Source: Fusicatenibacter sp. (GTDB taxonomy: Bacteria > Bacillota > Clostridia > Lachnospirales > Lachnospiraceae). From it: a stretch of DNA of 34,603 bases. This document shows positions 1 to 8,780 of this stretch, in pieces (position 1 is the first letter of the stretch; every line of letters begins with the position of its first letter). The notes below the pieces were generated by a model. That model searched no databases. It worked only from the letters and a program-made list of their open reading frames with translations, and was not told the DNA's origin. The DNA is taken from contig JALEOU010000082.1 of NCBI GenBank assembly GCA_022766945.1, positions 1-34,603 of the forward strand, given 5' to 3'. Made by a program: the position numbers and the translations under genes.

Positions 1-71
1 CTCACCTCCACGTGTTCTGTAGTGTGTCAGTCTTATAAGAAGATAATATCAGAAGGAAAACAGATTAGATA

Positions 72-117
72 GCGAAAGGTCAGTGCACCAGTTTCATGAC
101 GCATTGGTGTCTTTCGC
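72..117. other. imperfect hairpin before the AEC carrier gene
   Basis: The arms gcgaaag (72-78) and ctttcgc (111-117) are perfectly complementary. Inside them cacca (86-90) can pair with tggtg (105-109), leaving an asymmetric bulge. No T-run follows, so it does not look like an intrinsic terminator. It ends 15 bases before the ATG at 133, so it could be part of the transporter's leader or the tail of an upstream transcript. The rest of 1-132 shows nothing recognisable. Confidence 0.35.
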
Positions 118-132
118 AGAAAGACGGGATAT

Positions 133-1074
133 ATGAATGATTTTTTGATGGCTTTTTCCGCTGTGTTTCCTATGTTTTTCTATATGGTACTGGGCGGTTT
201 TATTTCCAGAAAAGGCTGGATGGACAAGGCTTCCTTTCAGAAACTGAATCAGGTAATATTTAAAATCTTTATTCCTCTGATGCTTTTTGTCAATATCTAT
301 GAATCCGATTTTAAGAATTCTGTCAATCCCCGTTTGATTCTCCTGGTTCTTTTGATGGTACTCGTCATCTTCCTGCTGCTTTGTCTGATTGTCCCCATCT
401 TTGTAAAAGAGAAGGCAGACGCTTCTGTCATGATTCAGGGAATCTACCGCAGTAATTACGTACTGTTTGGCCTGACCATGGCTTCGAGTATTTACCGCGG
501 ACAGGATCTTGGGGTCGTCTCTGCACTTGCGGCGTTTCTGGTTCCTCTTTTCAATGCACTGGCGGTCATCCTTTTTGAAACTTTTCGCGGCGGCAAAATT
601 CATCTGTCCGCTCTGCTCATGAAGATTCTGAAAAATCCTCTGATCATCGGAGGACTGCTCGGCATCTTTTTCGCACTGACGGAGATAAAGCTTCCCGTCC
701 TGCTGGTGGATACACTTTCGGATGCCGGCAGTATCGCTTCCCCGGTTGCCCTTGTTTGCCTTGGCGGAATGCTCTCTTTCCAAAGTCTGAAAGAACACTG
801 GGGAAAGCTTCTTGCTGTACTTTCCTGCCGCCTCGTGCTGCTCCCGCTTGCAGCCGTCACGGTTTGCGCGCTGCTTGGTTACCGGAACATGGAACTGATT
901 GCTGTCCTTGCCGCATTCGGTTCTCCGACAGCAGTTGCTTCCGGCCCCATGGCCCAGTCGATGGGCGGCAACGGAGAACTGGCCGGGGAAATCATTGCAA
1001 CCGGTTCCGCCGCATGCATTGTCACTATTTTTCTCTTTGTATGGGTCATGAAAAGTGCCGGACTCATTGCATAA
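133..1074 (+). CDS. AEC family (auxin efflux carrier-like) permease
   Basis: This 313-residue, very hydrophobic protein shows about ten predicted membrane segments in two groups separated by a hydrophilic stretch near residues 150-170. That is the layout of the AEC/MdcF-type secondary carrier family. It begins with MNDFLMAFSAVFPMFFYMVLG, the usual first helix, and a GSPTAVASGPMAQ segment near residue 275 resembles the helix-breaking motif of the second bundle. Family members move small organic acids or amino-acid-like anions across the cytoplasmic membrane; the substrate cannot be read from sequence. The gene stands alone, has only a weak ribosome site, and its 3' end overlaps the convergent aminopeptidase gene by 11 bases. 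Family confidence is high, substrate unknown. Confidence 0.85.
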   Translation: MNDFLMAFSAVFPMFFYMVLGGFISRKGWMDKASFQKLNQVIFKIFIPLMLFVNIYESDFKNSVNPRLILLVLLMVLVIFLLLCLIVPIFVKEKADASVMIQGIYRSNYVLFGLTMASSIYRGQDLGVVSALAAFLVPLFNALAVILFETFRGGKIHLSALLMKILKNPLIIGGLLGIFFALTEIKLPVLLVDTLSDAGSIASPVALVCLGGMLSFQSLKEHWGKLLAVLSCRLVLLPLAAVTVCALLGYRNMELIAVLAAFGSPTAVASGPMAQSMGGNGELAGEIIATGSAACIVTIFLFVWVMKSAGLIA

Positions 1075-2374
1075 TCCGGAATCCTCCCTCGTCGGTTCTT
1101 TTCAGTTCCGTTTCATAGAAACACCTGGAAAATTCCGCGAGATATTCCGTATCCTTTGCCCCTGCTGTCTCGTAAGGAGAATGCATGGATAACTGCGCCA
1201 TACCGATATCCACGCTTGCCACAGACACAAGAGAATTCAGAATAGCCCCCAGTGTACTTCCGCCCGGAATGTCGGAATGATTTGCAAACACCTGGCAGGG
1301 AATCCCTGCTTTTCGGCAGATCATCTTGATCACTGCCTCGGAAAGTGCATCGGTGGTATACTTCTGATTTGCACTCTGTTTAATCACAATACCGTGGTTC
1401 ATATACACGCGGCTCTGCACATCATATTTTTCCGGATGCGCCGGATGAAACGCATGCGCATTGTCGGCAGATACCAGAAAGCTTCCCGCCAGATCTCTGT
1501 GATACTCCACAGTACCGGCACCCTTTGCCTCATTTATATGCTGCAGCGTATCCGTAAGAAACGTGGAATCCGCTCCCTGTTTGGTTAAGCTGCCCACTTC
1601 CTCATTGTCAAAAATACAGCAGACATTGACATGTCCATTTGTTTTTGCCTTAAGAAAGCCTGTAAAAGAACCATAAGCACTTTGAAGATCGTCCAGGCGT
1701 CCGCTGGAAATATACTCCATGTCTGCTCCCCAGATGGAACCTGCTACCCGACTGTACAGGTACAGATCCATTCCAAGGATCTGATCCTGATCCACACCCG
1801 GCAGGAATAACTCATAGAAATGATCTTTTGCTGTCTCATCTCCGAGGATCGGCAGCATGTCTTTTTGAATACTGTATTTGATGCCTTCGTTCATTTCACG
1901 GTTCAGATGAATCGGCATATTGGGAATCAGAACCAGATCCCTTTTGGCATCCACCAGAACCGATTCCAGAATATCACCTTTCTTCAGAATCATGCGCCCT
2001 GCCACGGAAAGCGGTCGGTCAAACCAGGGTGCACGAATCATTCCGCCATACCCCTCCACGTTCAGCCTGGTATAGTGGCTGTCCGTGACAAAGGGATTCT
2101 CCCCTTTTACTTTCAAAACCGGGCAGTCACTGTGACTTGCCATAATCTGATAGCTGTGCCATGGCTCTGCTGGTATCTGAAAAGCAATGATCGAAGAACC
2201 ATTTCTGATTACATAATAGTTTTCTCCCGGATTCAGCGTCCATTCTTTGGTCTCATCAAGTCTGACGTAGCCGGCTTGCGAAAGCATGTCGGCGACCTCT
2301 GCGATCACATGAAACGGACTTGTACACCTGCTGATAAAATCCAGAAGATTTTGTGATGTCTGTAAATATTCCAT
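1064..2374 (-). CDS. M18 family zinc aminopeptidase
   Basis: A cytosolic metalloaminopeptidase of 436 residues, the usual length for the M18 (aminopeptidase I / ApeB) family, which releases N-terminal residues from peptides using two metal ions. Visible metal and catalytic motifs are ASHSDCPVLK (His81), the acidic segment FDNEEVGS, SADNAHAFHP, and the C-terminal HSDIPGGSTLG with its final histidine ligand. The ATG at 2374 follows AGGAGAAAAGGATT, a good ribosome site. The gene is monocistronic, transcribed from the consensus promoter at 2429-2457, with a perfect 7-bp inverted repeat (2396-2412) in its leader. Its end overlaps the convergent AEC gene. Substrate preference (Asp/Glu or broader) is not evident. 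Confidence 0.93.
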   Translation of the reverse strand: MEYLQTSQNLLDFISRCTSPFHVIAEVADMLSQAGYVRLDETKEWTLNPGENYYVIRNGSSIIAFQIPAEPWHSYQIMASHSDCPVLKVKGENPFVTDSHYTRLNVEGYGGMIRAPWFDRPLSVAGRMILKKGDILESVLVDAKRDLVLIPNMPIHLNREMNEGIKYSIQKDMLPILGDETAKDHFYELFLPGVDQDQILGMDLYLYSRVAGSIWGADMEYISSGRLDDLQSAYGSFTGFLKAKTNGHVNVCCIFDNEEVGSLTKQGADSTFLTDTLQHINEAKGAGTVEYHRDLAGSFLVSADNAHAFHPAHPEKYDVQSRVYMNHGIVIKQSANQKYTTDALSEAVIKMICRKAGIPCQVFANHSDIPGGSTLGAILNSLVSVASVDIGMAQLSMHSPYETAGAKDTEYLAEFSRCFYETELKRTDEGGFRIMQ

Positions 2375-2395
2375 AATCCTTTTCTCCTATAACTG

Positions 2396-2412
2396 ACCGT
2401 ATTTGATACGGT
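2396..2412. promoter_or_regulatory. inverted repeat in the aminopeptidase leader
   Basis: ACCGTAT-TTG-ATACGGT is a perfect 7-bp palindrome with a 3-base centre. It lies about 10 bases after the predicted start of transcription for the M18 gene and before its ribosome site. It could be an operator or a small RNA hairpin; the sequence does not decide between them. Confidence 0.4.
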
Positions 2413-2428
2413 TCATTCTTTCACATGG

Positions 2429-2457
2429 ATTTTAGTACAGAATCCACAGGGTGTCAA
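2429..2457 (-). promoter_or_regulatory. promoter of the M18 aminopeptidase gene
   Basis: On the minus strand, TTGACA (2457-2452), 17 bp, then TAAAAT (2434-2429). The spacer contains CTGTGGATTCTGTA, a 14-mer that recurs in the spacer and -10 region of the marR promoter at 8849-8862. Confidence 0.8.
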
Positions 2458-2468
2458 ATAGCATTTCG

Positions 2469-2497
2469 TTGACCTGCCGCGTTTCGCGTGATAAGAT
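2469..2497 (+). promoter_or_regulatory. promoter of the Y-family polymerase operon
   Basis: TTGACC (2469-2474), 17 bp, TAAGAT (2492-2497). It lies back to back with the aminopeptidase promoter; the two -35 boxes are 11 bases apart. A LexA-like box follows at 2505-2518. Confidence 0.65.
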
Positions 2498-2504
2498 AAT
2501 GACA

Positions 2505-2518
2505 CGAACGTATTTTCG
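2505..2518 (+). promoter_or_regulatory. LexA/DinR-like SOS box
   Basis: CGAACGTATTTTCG resembles the Gram-positive SOS box (CGAAC-N4-GTTYG type): the left half-site is perfect and the right half has one mismatch (T for G). It sits just downstream of the -10 box, over the expected transcription start, where a repressor would block initiation. SOS control of Y-family polymerases is well known, so the location supports the call. Confidence 0.6.
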
Positions 2519-2541
2519 TACACAAGGAAAGGCAGAAAATT

Positions 2542-4050
2542 ATGAAACAAAAAACGTATATTGCCATTGATCTGAAATCTTTCTACGCTTCCTGTGAGTG
2601 CCGCGAACGAAATCTGGATCCGCTGAATACCAATCTTGTTGTCGCAGATGAGAGCCGCACGGACAAGACGATCTGCCTTGCTGTCACCCCCTCTCTGAAG
2701 TCTTACGGAATTCCCGGGAGGGCACGTTTATTTGAGGTAAAGCAGAAAGTCCGGGAAGCAAATGCCAGACGCTGCCAAAATGCGCCCGGTCATCGCCTGA
2801 CTGGCTCTTCCTGTCTTCACTCAGAGCTTTCCGAACATCCGGAGCTTTCCATAGACTTCCTGATTGCTCCTCCCCGCATGGCATACTATATCGAGTACAG
2901 CACCAAAATCTATGAGATCTACATGAAATATGTGGCGCCGGAAGATCTGGTTGTATACTCCATTGATGAAGTCTTCATGGATGTCTCCAACTATCTCACC
3001 ATTTACCGGCTTTCACCACGTGATCTTGCCATAAAAATCATACTCGACGTTCTTGACAGTACGGGTATCACAGCAACAGCCGGAATCGGTACCAATCTCT
3101 ATCTCTGCAAAGTTGCAATGGATATCGTCGCCAAGCATATTCCGGCAGACCAAAATGGCGTGCGTATCGCTGAGCTGGATGAGATGACGTACCGCCGTAC
3201 TTTGTGGCCCCACCGGCCTCTTACTGATTTTTGGAGAGTCGGAAAAGGCTACGCCAAAAAGCTTGAGGAAAACGGCTTGTATACGATGGGTGATATTGCC
3301 AGGTGCTCCATCGAAAACGAAGATCTGCTCTACCGGCTCTTTGGAAAAAATGCAGAACTTCTGATTGACCACGCCTGGGGTTGGGAACCCTGCACAGTGG
3401 AAGCGATTAAGGCATACAAACCGGAAACAAACAGCCTTTGTTCCGGTCAGGTTCTTCACTGTCCCTATCCTGCAGACAAGGCAAAGCTGGTTCTCCGGGA
3501 AATGGCAGATCTTCTCGTTCTGGATCTGGTGGATCAGGGACTGGTTACCGATCAGATTGTCATTACAGTGGGCTACGACATCGAAAACCTTACCGATCCG
3601 GAACGCCGCAGGCATTACCATGGTGCAGTTACAATTGATCCCTATGGACGGCAGATACCCAAACATGCTCACGGCACCATCAATCTTGGAAAATACACTT
3701 CTTCCACAAAACGGATTATTGAAGCAGCCTCTGATTTATACGATCGTATCGTGGATCCGTCACTTCTCATACGGCGAATGAATATCACGGCCAATCATGT
3801 GACTGACGAAACCCTGGCGGAGCATCACGACACTGAATACGAACAGCTTGATCTCTTTACGGATTATACGATTCTGGAAGAAAACAAAGCCAAAGAACAA
3901 GCCGAGCTGGAAAAGGAAAAGAAGATTCAGCATGCCATGCTCGACATCAAGAAAAAATACGGAAAGAATGCCATTTTAAGGGGGATGAATCTGGAAGAAG
4001 GTGCCACGGCCAAGGAACGAAATTCTGAAATCGGAGGGCACAAGGCATGA
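2542..4050 (+). CDS. Y-family (UmuC/DinB-type) translesion DNA polymerase
   Basis: A 502-residue error-prone polymerase that copies past damaged bases. The palm begins with YIAIDLKSFYAS (metal ligand Asp10) and continues to the catalytic YSIDEVF (Asp142, Glu143). A helix-hairpin-helix-like WRVGKGYAKKLEENGL and the little-finger domain follow. A canonical beta-clamp binding motif, QLDLF, occurs at residues 435-439. The protein is longer than typical DinB (about 350-420) because of an insertion near residues 72-112 and a charged C-terminal tail ending in GKNAILRGMNLEEGAT, which I recognise from Firmicute UmuC-like proteins. The ATG follows AAGGAAAGGCAG. It overlaps the yolD-like gene by 4 bases, implying translational coupling, and a LexA-like box precedes it. 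Confidence 0.93.
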   Translation: MKQKTYIAIDLKSFYASCECRERNLDPLNTNLVVADESRTDKTICLAVTPSLKSYGIPGRARLFEVKQKVREANARRCQNAPGHRLTGSSCLHSELSEHPELSIDFLIAPPRMAYYIEYSTKIYEIYMKYVAPEDLVVYSIDEVFMDVSNYLTIYRLSPRDLAIKIILDVLDSTGITATAGIGTNLYLCKVAMDIVAKHIPADQNGVRIAELDEMTYRRTLWPHRPLTDFWRVGKGYAKKLEENGLYTMGDIARCSIENEDLLYRLFGKNAELLIDHAWGWEPCTVEAIKAYKPETNSLCSGQVLHCPYPADKAKLVLREMADLLVLDLVDQGLVTDQIVITVGYDIENLTDPERRRHYHGAVTIDPYGRQIPKHAHGTINLGKYTSSTKRIIEAASDLYDRIVDPSLLIRRMNITANHVTDETLAEHHDTEYEQLDLFTDYTILEENKAKEQAELEKEKKIQHAMLDIKKKYGKNAILRGMNLEEGATAKERNSEIGGHKA

Positions 4051-4475
4051 GTGAAATGCAAAATCCCTACGAAGACATTCTCAGTCTCCCACATCACGTG
4101 TCACCCACCCGGCCCGCCATGTCCATGCAGGATCGGGCAGCTCAGTTCTCTCCTTTTTCTGCACTCACCGGTTATGATTCTGCCATCAAAGAAACAGCCC
4201 GTCTGACCGATATAAAAGCAGATCTGGATGAGTATGAGAGAAGCAGGCTGGATGCAAAGCTGCAGGTGATCCTTGAGCATCTTGGAGAAGATTTTGAGGT
4301 GATCATCACCTATTTTCTCCCTGACCGGAAAAAAAACGGCGGTTCCTACACAGACTTTGTCGGCGTTGTCAAAAAAATCGATGAATACGAGCATATACTT
4401 CTCACACGAAACGGAAAACAAATCCCCATTGATGATATAGTCGAGATTCGAATTGACGAGCAATGGGATTTTTAA
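4047..4475 (+). CDS. YolD-like protein
   Basis: A 142-residue soluble protein. The segment MQDRAAQFSPFSALTGYDSAI (from about residue 27) is the hallmark of the YolD-like family, and the C-terminal half is a beta-rich domain with DFVGVVKKIDEYEHILL. YolD-like proteins are encoded next to Y-family polymerases in many Firmicutes and are regarded as their partner subunits, in the way UmuD' partners UmuC; the biochemical role is less well established. Its ATG overlaps the polymerase stop codon (ATGA), so the two are very probably made in fixed ratio. A bidirectional terminator follows at 4491-4518. Confidence 0.88.
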   Translation: MSEMQNPYEDILSLPHHVSPTRPAMSMQDRAAQFSPFSALTGYDSAIKETARLTDIKADLDEYERSRLDAKLQVILEHLGEDFEVIITYFLPDRKKNGGSYTDFVGVVKKIDEYEHILLTRNGKQIPIDDIVEIRIDEQWDF

Positions 4476-4490
4476 ATCACTTCCATACGA

Positions 4491-4518
4491 AAAAAAGACG
4501 TCCTGCGACGTCTTTTTT
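4491..4518. terminator. bidirectional terminator between yolD-like and ABC genes
   Basis: AAAAAAGACGT (4491-4501) pairs perfectly with ACGTCTTTTTT (4508-4518) around a 6-base loop. A-runs and T-runs on both sides let it stop transcription from the polymerase operon and from the convergent exporter operon. Confidence 0.85.
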
Positions 4519-4569
4519 CATTTCCCCGGGCAATGGCCAATAGTCCAGGGACTTAACAGGCAACTTATC

Positions 4570-6525
4570 TCATGCGGTTACCTGATTTCCGGTATACAAC
4601 TGATAGTACTTGCCTTTCTGCTCGATCAGCTGATCGTGCGTTCCGCGCTCAATGATGCGTCCCTGCTCCAGAACCATTATACAGTCGGAGTTCCGTACCG
4701 TTGACAGTCTGTGGGCAATCACAAAGGTCGTTCTTCCATGCATCAGCTTATCCATGCCATCCTGTACGATCCGTTCTGTACGGGTATCGATGGAGCTGGT
4801 TGCCTCGTCCAGAATCAGTACCGGCGGATCCGCGATTGCCGCACGGGCGATCGCAAGCAGCTGTCTCTGTCCCTGGCTTAGGTTGGTGCCGTCACCGGTC
4901 AGCATCGTATCATATCCGTTTGGCAGACGCCGGATAAATCCGTCCGCATTGGCAAGCTTTGCAGCTGCAATGATTTCTTCCTCCGTTGCATCCAGTTTAC
5001 CGTAAGCAATATTCTCACGGACAGTTCCCGTAAAGAGATGAGTATCCTGCAGAACGATGCCCAGCGATCTGCGCAGATCTGCTTTCTTAATTTTATTCAC
5101 GTTGATGCCGTCATAACGAATCTTTCCATCCTGAATATCGTAGAAACGGTTGATCAGGTTCGTAATCGTCGTTTTTCCGGCACCGGTAGATCCGACAAAC
5201 GCAATCTTCTGTCCCGGTTCTGCATACAGCTTCACGTCGTGCAGCACGATTTTCTCCGGATTGTAGCCAAAATCCACGCCGTCAAATACCACACGGCCTT
5301 CCAGCTTCACATAATCCACGGAACCATCAGCCTGATGGGTGTGCTTCCATGCCCAATGTCCTGTTCTCTCCGGCGTCTCGGTAATCTTTCCATTTTCCTC
5401 TTTGGAATTCACCAGTGTAACATAACCATTGTCTGTCTCCACCGTCTCATCCATCAGACGGAAAACTCGTTCTGCACCCGCCAGTGCCATGACAATCGCG
5501 TTGAGCTGCTGGCTTACCTGGTTGATCGGCATATTGAAGCTCTTATTAAAGGTCAGAAAGCTTGCAAGACCTCCCAGGGTAAATCCTCCCACTCCAAAGA
5601 GAGCCAGTGCACCACCTACAATCGCGCAGACTACATAACTGATATTTCCAAGCTGCGCATTGATCGGTCCGAGAATATTGGCAAATGCATTTGCATTGTA
5701 AGCGCTCTCGTACAGCTGATTGTTCAGTTCGTCAAACTTCTCAATGTTTTCCTCTTCATGACAGAAAACCTTGACAACTTTCTGTCCTTCCATCATCTCT
5801 TCGATGAAACCATTTACCTTACCAAGGGATATCTGCTGCTTCACAAAGTAGCTACCGGAGAGTCCTGCCACTTTTTTTGTGATCAGAATCATGATTGCAA
5901 CCATAACCAGCGTAGTGATCGTCAGCGGGACATTCAGAATCAACATGCTGACAAATACACTGACAATCGTGATTGCACTGTTAATCACCTGCGGAATACT
6001 CTGACTGATCATCTGCCGCAGTGTATCAATATCGTTGGTATAAATGGACATGATATCACCATGAGAATGCGTATCAAAGTATTTGATCGGCAGCTTTTCC
6101 ATATGGGTAAACAAATCGTCTCTCAGATTTCTCTGCGTACCCTGTGTTACATAAATCATGATACGGTTCTGAACAAACGAAGCAACTACACCAATCATAT
6201 AAAATCCTGCCACTCTCAGGATTGCAGACAGAAGCGGTCCGAAATCCGGTTTATCAGAAAGAAGCAGCGGTCCGATATAATCATCGATCAGTGTACGCGT
6301 GAACATCGTTCCCTGTACATTAGCCAATACACTGGTAAAAATTGCAATCACAACGATGATGCAGTGAGGCAGATAATTCTTCAGAACATATTTCATCAGT
6401 CTCACAAAGATCTTCATGGGATCCTTCACCTGTGATTTCATTCCTCTCGGTCCTGGTCCGTGGCCCGGTCCTCCTGGTCCCCCTGGTCCTGGGTGTTTTG
6501 CGGAACGTGCTTTTTCCTCTGCCAT
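4570..6525 (-). CDS. ABC exporter half-transporter, catalytically complete subunit
   Basis: A 651-residue half-transporter with an N-terminal six-helix membrane domain and a C-terminal nucleotide-binding domain. The ATP site is canonical: Walker A GSTGAGKTT (Lys451), signature LSQGQ, Walker B LILDEATSS with catalytic Glu574, and switch histidine IAHRLSTV. Two oddities stand out: a collagen-like Gly/Pro run near residues 12-28 (GPGGPGGPGHGPGPRG) and an extra segment of about 50 residues before the ATPase domain containing GHWAWKHTHQADGS. The start shares one base with the stop of the upstream subunit (TAATG), so the two form a BmrCD/TM287-288-type heterodimer. This subunit supplies the catalytic glutamate. 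The probable role is drug or lipid export across the cytoplasmic membrane. Confidence 0.92.
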   Translation of the reverse strand: MAEEKARSAKHPGPGGPGGPGHGPGPRGMKSQVKDPMKIFVRLMKYVLKNYLPHCIIVVIAIFTSVLANVQGTMFTRTLIDDYIGPLLLSDKPDFGPLLSAILRVAGFYMIGVVASFVQNRIMIYVTQGTQRNLRDDLFTHMEKLPIKYFDTHSHGDIMSIYTNDIDTLRQMISQSIPQVINSAITIVSVFVSMLILNVPLTITTLVMVAIMILITKKVAGLSGSYFVKQQISLGKVNGFIEEMMEGQKVVKVFCHEEENIEKFDELNNQLYESAYNANAFANILGPINAQLGNISYVVCAIVGGALALFGVGGFTLGGLASFLTFNKSFNMPINQVSQQLNAIVMALAGAERVFRLMDETVETDNGYVTLVNSKEENGKITETPERTGHWAWKHTHQADGSVDYVKLEGRVVFDGVDFGYNPEKIVLHDVKLYAEPGQKIAFVGSTGAGKTTITNLINRFYDIQDGKIRYDGINVNKIKKADLRRSLGIVLQDTHLFTGTVRENIAYGKLDATEEEIIAAAKLANADGFIRRLPNGYDTMLTGDGTNLSQGQRQLLAIARAAIADPPVLILDEATSSIDTRTERIVQDGMDKLMHGRTTFVIAHRLSTVRNSDCIMVLEQGRIIERGTHDQLIEQKGKYYQLYTGNQVTA

Positions 6526-8276
6526 TACTGATCACCTCCCTTTTCATCGAAATCTCCTCCGCCGCCGGTCTGAGATTCGTAAACCTCTCTGTAAATCTCA
6601 TTGTTCTTAAGCAACTCTTCATGGGTTCCAAATCCATTAATCCGTCCGTCATCCATGACAATAATCCGGTCTGCATCCTGAACACTGGAGATACGCTGTG
6701 CGATGATCAGCTTTGTTGTTTCCGGAATCTCAGTCAGAAATGCCTTTCGGATTTTTGCATCTGTTGCCGTATCCACAGCGCTTGTGCTGTCATCCAGAAT
6801 CAGTACTTTCGGTTTTTTCAGCAGAGCTCTAGCAATACAGAGCCGCTGTTTCTGACCGCCGGACACATTGGAACCTCCCTGCTCAATGTAAGTTTGATAG
6901 CCATCCGGCATACGCTCAATAAATTCATCCGCACAGGCCAGACGACAGGCTCTTTTGCACTCCTCTTCTGTCGCATTCGCATCGCCCCAGCGAAGGTTTT
7001 CCAGAATGGTACCGGAAAACAGTACATTCTTCTGGAGCACTACAGCCACTTCGTTCCGAATCGTCTCCATATCATAAGAACGAACATCCTTACCACCTAC
7101 CCTGACGCAGCCTTCCGTCACATCGTACAGACGACTGATCAGGTTCACCAGACTGGTCTTTGCACTGCCGGTACCACCGATTATTCCGATGGTTTCTCCG
7201 GACTTAATTGACAGGTTAATGTCAGAAAGCACCGGCTTACCATCGCCCTTGCGATAACTGAATTTTACATGGTCAAATTCGATGCTTCCGTCCGGAACTT
7301 CATAATCCGGCTTTTCCGGATTGTCCAGATCACTCTTCTCATTAAGCACTTCTGTGATACGTTTTGCACTTGCCATACTCATGGTAACCATAACAAATAC
7401 CATGGAAAGCATCATCAGACTCATCAAAATATTCATACAATAGGTCAGAAGACTCATCAGCTGTCCTGTTGTCAGTTCGCTTCCGACAATCATTTTTGCA
7501 CCCAGCCAACTGATCAGCAGAATACAGCTGTATACGGTAAACTGCATCATCGGCGCATTAAAGGACAGATTTCCCTCTGCCTTACAGAATATTTTGTAAA
7601 TATTGCTGCTGGCATTGCGAAATTTTTTCGTCTCATAATCCTCCCTCACGTATGCTTTCACCACACGGATTGCTGAGACGTTCTCCTGGACACTGGCATT
7701 TAAGTCATCGTATTTTGGAAATGCCTGCTGGAAATAACTGGTTGCATTTTTCATAATCAAAAACAGGCAACAGCCCAGAATCAAAACAGCAACCAGATAG
7801 ATGCTTGCCAGACGCGGGCTGATCGTAAATGCCATAACCATAGCAATAATCATACTGGACGGTGCCCGCATGCACATACGCAGAATCATCTGATATGCGT
7901 TCTGAAGATTGGTTACATCCGTCGTCAGACGGGTTACCAGTCCTGCTGTACTGTACTTGTCAATATTTGAAAAGGAAAATGTCTGTATGTTTTTGAACAT
8001 GGCCTGTCTTAAGTTTCGTGCAAAACCTGTGGAGGCCTTCGCTCCGTATTTTCCTCCCATCACACCGGCAAACAGACCGATTGCCGCTGCAACCAGCATA
8101 AACGCTCCCACCACATAAATGTGATGCATATCTCCCGCTTCCACGCCATCGTCAATAATGGATGCCATCATCAGCGGAATGATCATCTCCATGATTACCT
8201 CCAGAATCATGAAGAAGGGAGTTGCAATGGAGGCTCTCTTAAATTCCTTAACCTGTGCTCCTAATGTTTTCAGCAT
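6525..8276 (-). CDS. ABC exporter half-transporter, degenerate-site subunit
   Basis: A 583-residue half-transporter with six membrane helices and then an ATPase domain. Walker A is GGTGSAKTS (Lys373) and the signature is VSGGQ. Walker B reads LILDDSTSA, so the catalytic Glu is replaced by Asp496, and the switch histidine is replaced by Gln527 (IAQRISSV). These are the substitutions seen in the non-hydrolysing site of heterodimeric exporters such as TM287/288, so this is the partner of the complete subunit encoded immediately downstream. Its ATG overlaps the marR stop by 7 bases (ATGCTGA), with GGAGAG upstream. Cotranscription with a MarR repressor points to multidrug or antimicrobial efflux; the cargo is unknown. 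Confidence 0.92.
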   Translation of the reverse strand: MLKTLGAQVKEFKRASIATPFFMILEVIMEMIIPLMMASIIDDGVEAGDMHHIYVVGAFMLVAAAIGLFAGVMGGKYGAKASTGFARNLRQAMFKNIQTFSFSNIDKYSTAGLVTRLTTDVTNLQNAYQMILRMCMRAPSSMIIAMVMAFTISPRLASIYLVAVLILGCCLFLIMKNATSYFQQAFPKYDDLNASVQENVSAIRVVKAYVREDYETKKFRNASSNIYKIFCKAEGNLSFNAPMMQFTVYSCILLISWLGAKMIVGSELTTGQLMSLLTYCMNILMSLMMLSMVFVMVTMSMASAKRITEVLNEKSDLDNPEKPDYEVPDGSIEFDHVKFSYRKGDGKPVLSDINLSIKSGETIGIIGGTGSAKTSLVNLISRLYDVTEGCVRVGGKDVRSYDMETIRNEVAVVLQKNVLFSGTILENLRWGDANATEEECKRACRLACADEFIERMPDGYQTYIEQGGSNVSGGQKQRLCIARALLKKPKVLILDDSTSAVDTATDAKIRKAFLTEIPETTKLIIAQRISSVQDADRIIVMDDGRINGFGTHEELLKNNEIYREVYESQTGGGGDFDEKGGDQ

Positions 8277-8728
8277 GTTGTCTCTCCCAAATTCGTTTTT
8301 ACGTTTTCTTTTAACTTTTCAATCACTGTAAAGAAGGTCTCCAGATCTTCTTTTTCAATTCCCGCAGTCGTTTTTCCTTCCAGTTCGTCAATTAACTGAA
8401 TCGTTGCCTCATGGAGAGCACGACCGGTATCCGTCAGAACCAGTTTTTTGAGGCGGGCATCGTATGGAACTGCCTCCCTGCGGATATAACCTTTCTTCTC
8501 CATCAGTTTCACAATGTTCGTCACGGTCGATCTTCCAATCTGAAATTCGGACTCGATATCTTTCTGAAAGATATCCCGTCCCTCATTGCAAGACAGAAAG
8601 CCGAGAATCCAACCGTGCATCGTAGTCAGCTCATCCAGACCATGTTCCCTTACACAAGATGCAAAACTGCGAAACATCATATTATCCAGTGTACGGACGC
8701 TGTGGCCAACCGTTCTCTTTTTCTTCAC
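8270..8728 (-). CDS. MarR family transcriptional regulator
   Basis: A 152-residue winged-helix DNA-binding regulator. The recognition region is seen in FQKDIESEFQIGRSTVTNIVKLMEKKGYIRREAVPYDARLKK (about residues 54-95), with the wing containing DARLKKLVLT. Flanking helices would form the dimer. The start is GTG at 8728, preceded by GGAAGGTG about ten bases upstream. Its stop overlaps the first exporter gene, so regulator and transporter are cotranscribed, the usual arrangement for an autorepressed, ligand-relieved efflux operon. The likely binding sites are the GAACTGTTC repeats at 8781-8834 in its own leader; that pairing is inferred from position. Confidence 0.9.
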   Translation of the reverse strand: MKKKRTVGHSVRTLDNMMFRSFASCVREHGLDELTTMHGWILGFLSCNEGRDIFQKDIESEFQIGRSTVTNIVKLMEKKGYIRREAVPYDARLKKLVLTDTGRALHEATIQLIDELEGKTTAGIEKEDLETFFTVIEKLKENVKTNLGETTC

Positions 8729-8780
8729 ACCCGTGTTTCACCTTCCTTTCCCATACTCCTGCTTCCAACTATTTCATGAC

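Noticed and set aside
94-798. 234-residue open frame on the minus strand
   Set aside because: It is antisense to the AEC carrier gene, very rich in Gln/Lys/Asp, with no ribosome site; a shadow of a hydrophobic protein gene.
5038-6435. 465-residue open frame on the plus strand
   Set aside because: It is antisense to the ABC exporter gene, is rich in His/Asn/Ile as expected from reading an opposite frame, and has no family motif.
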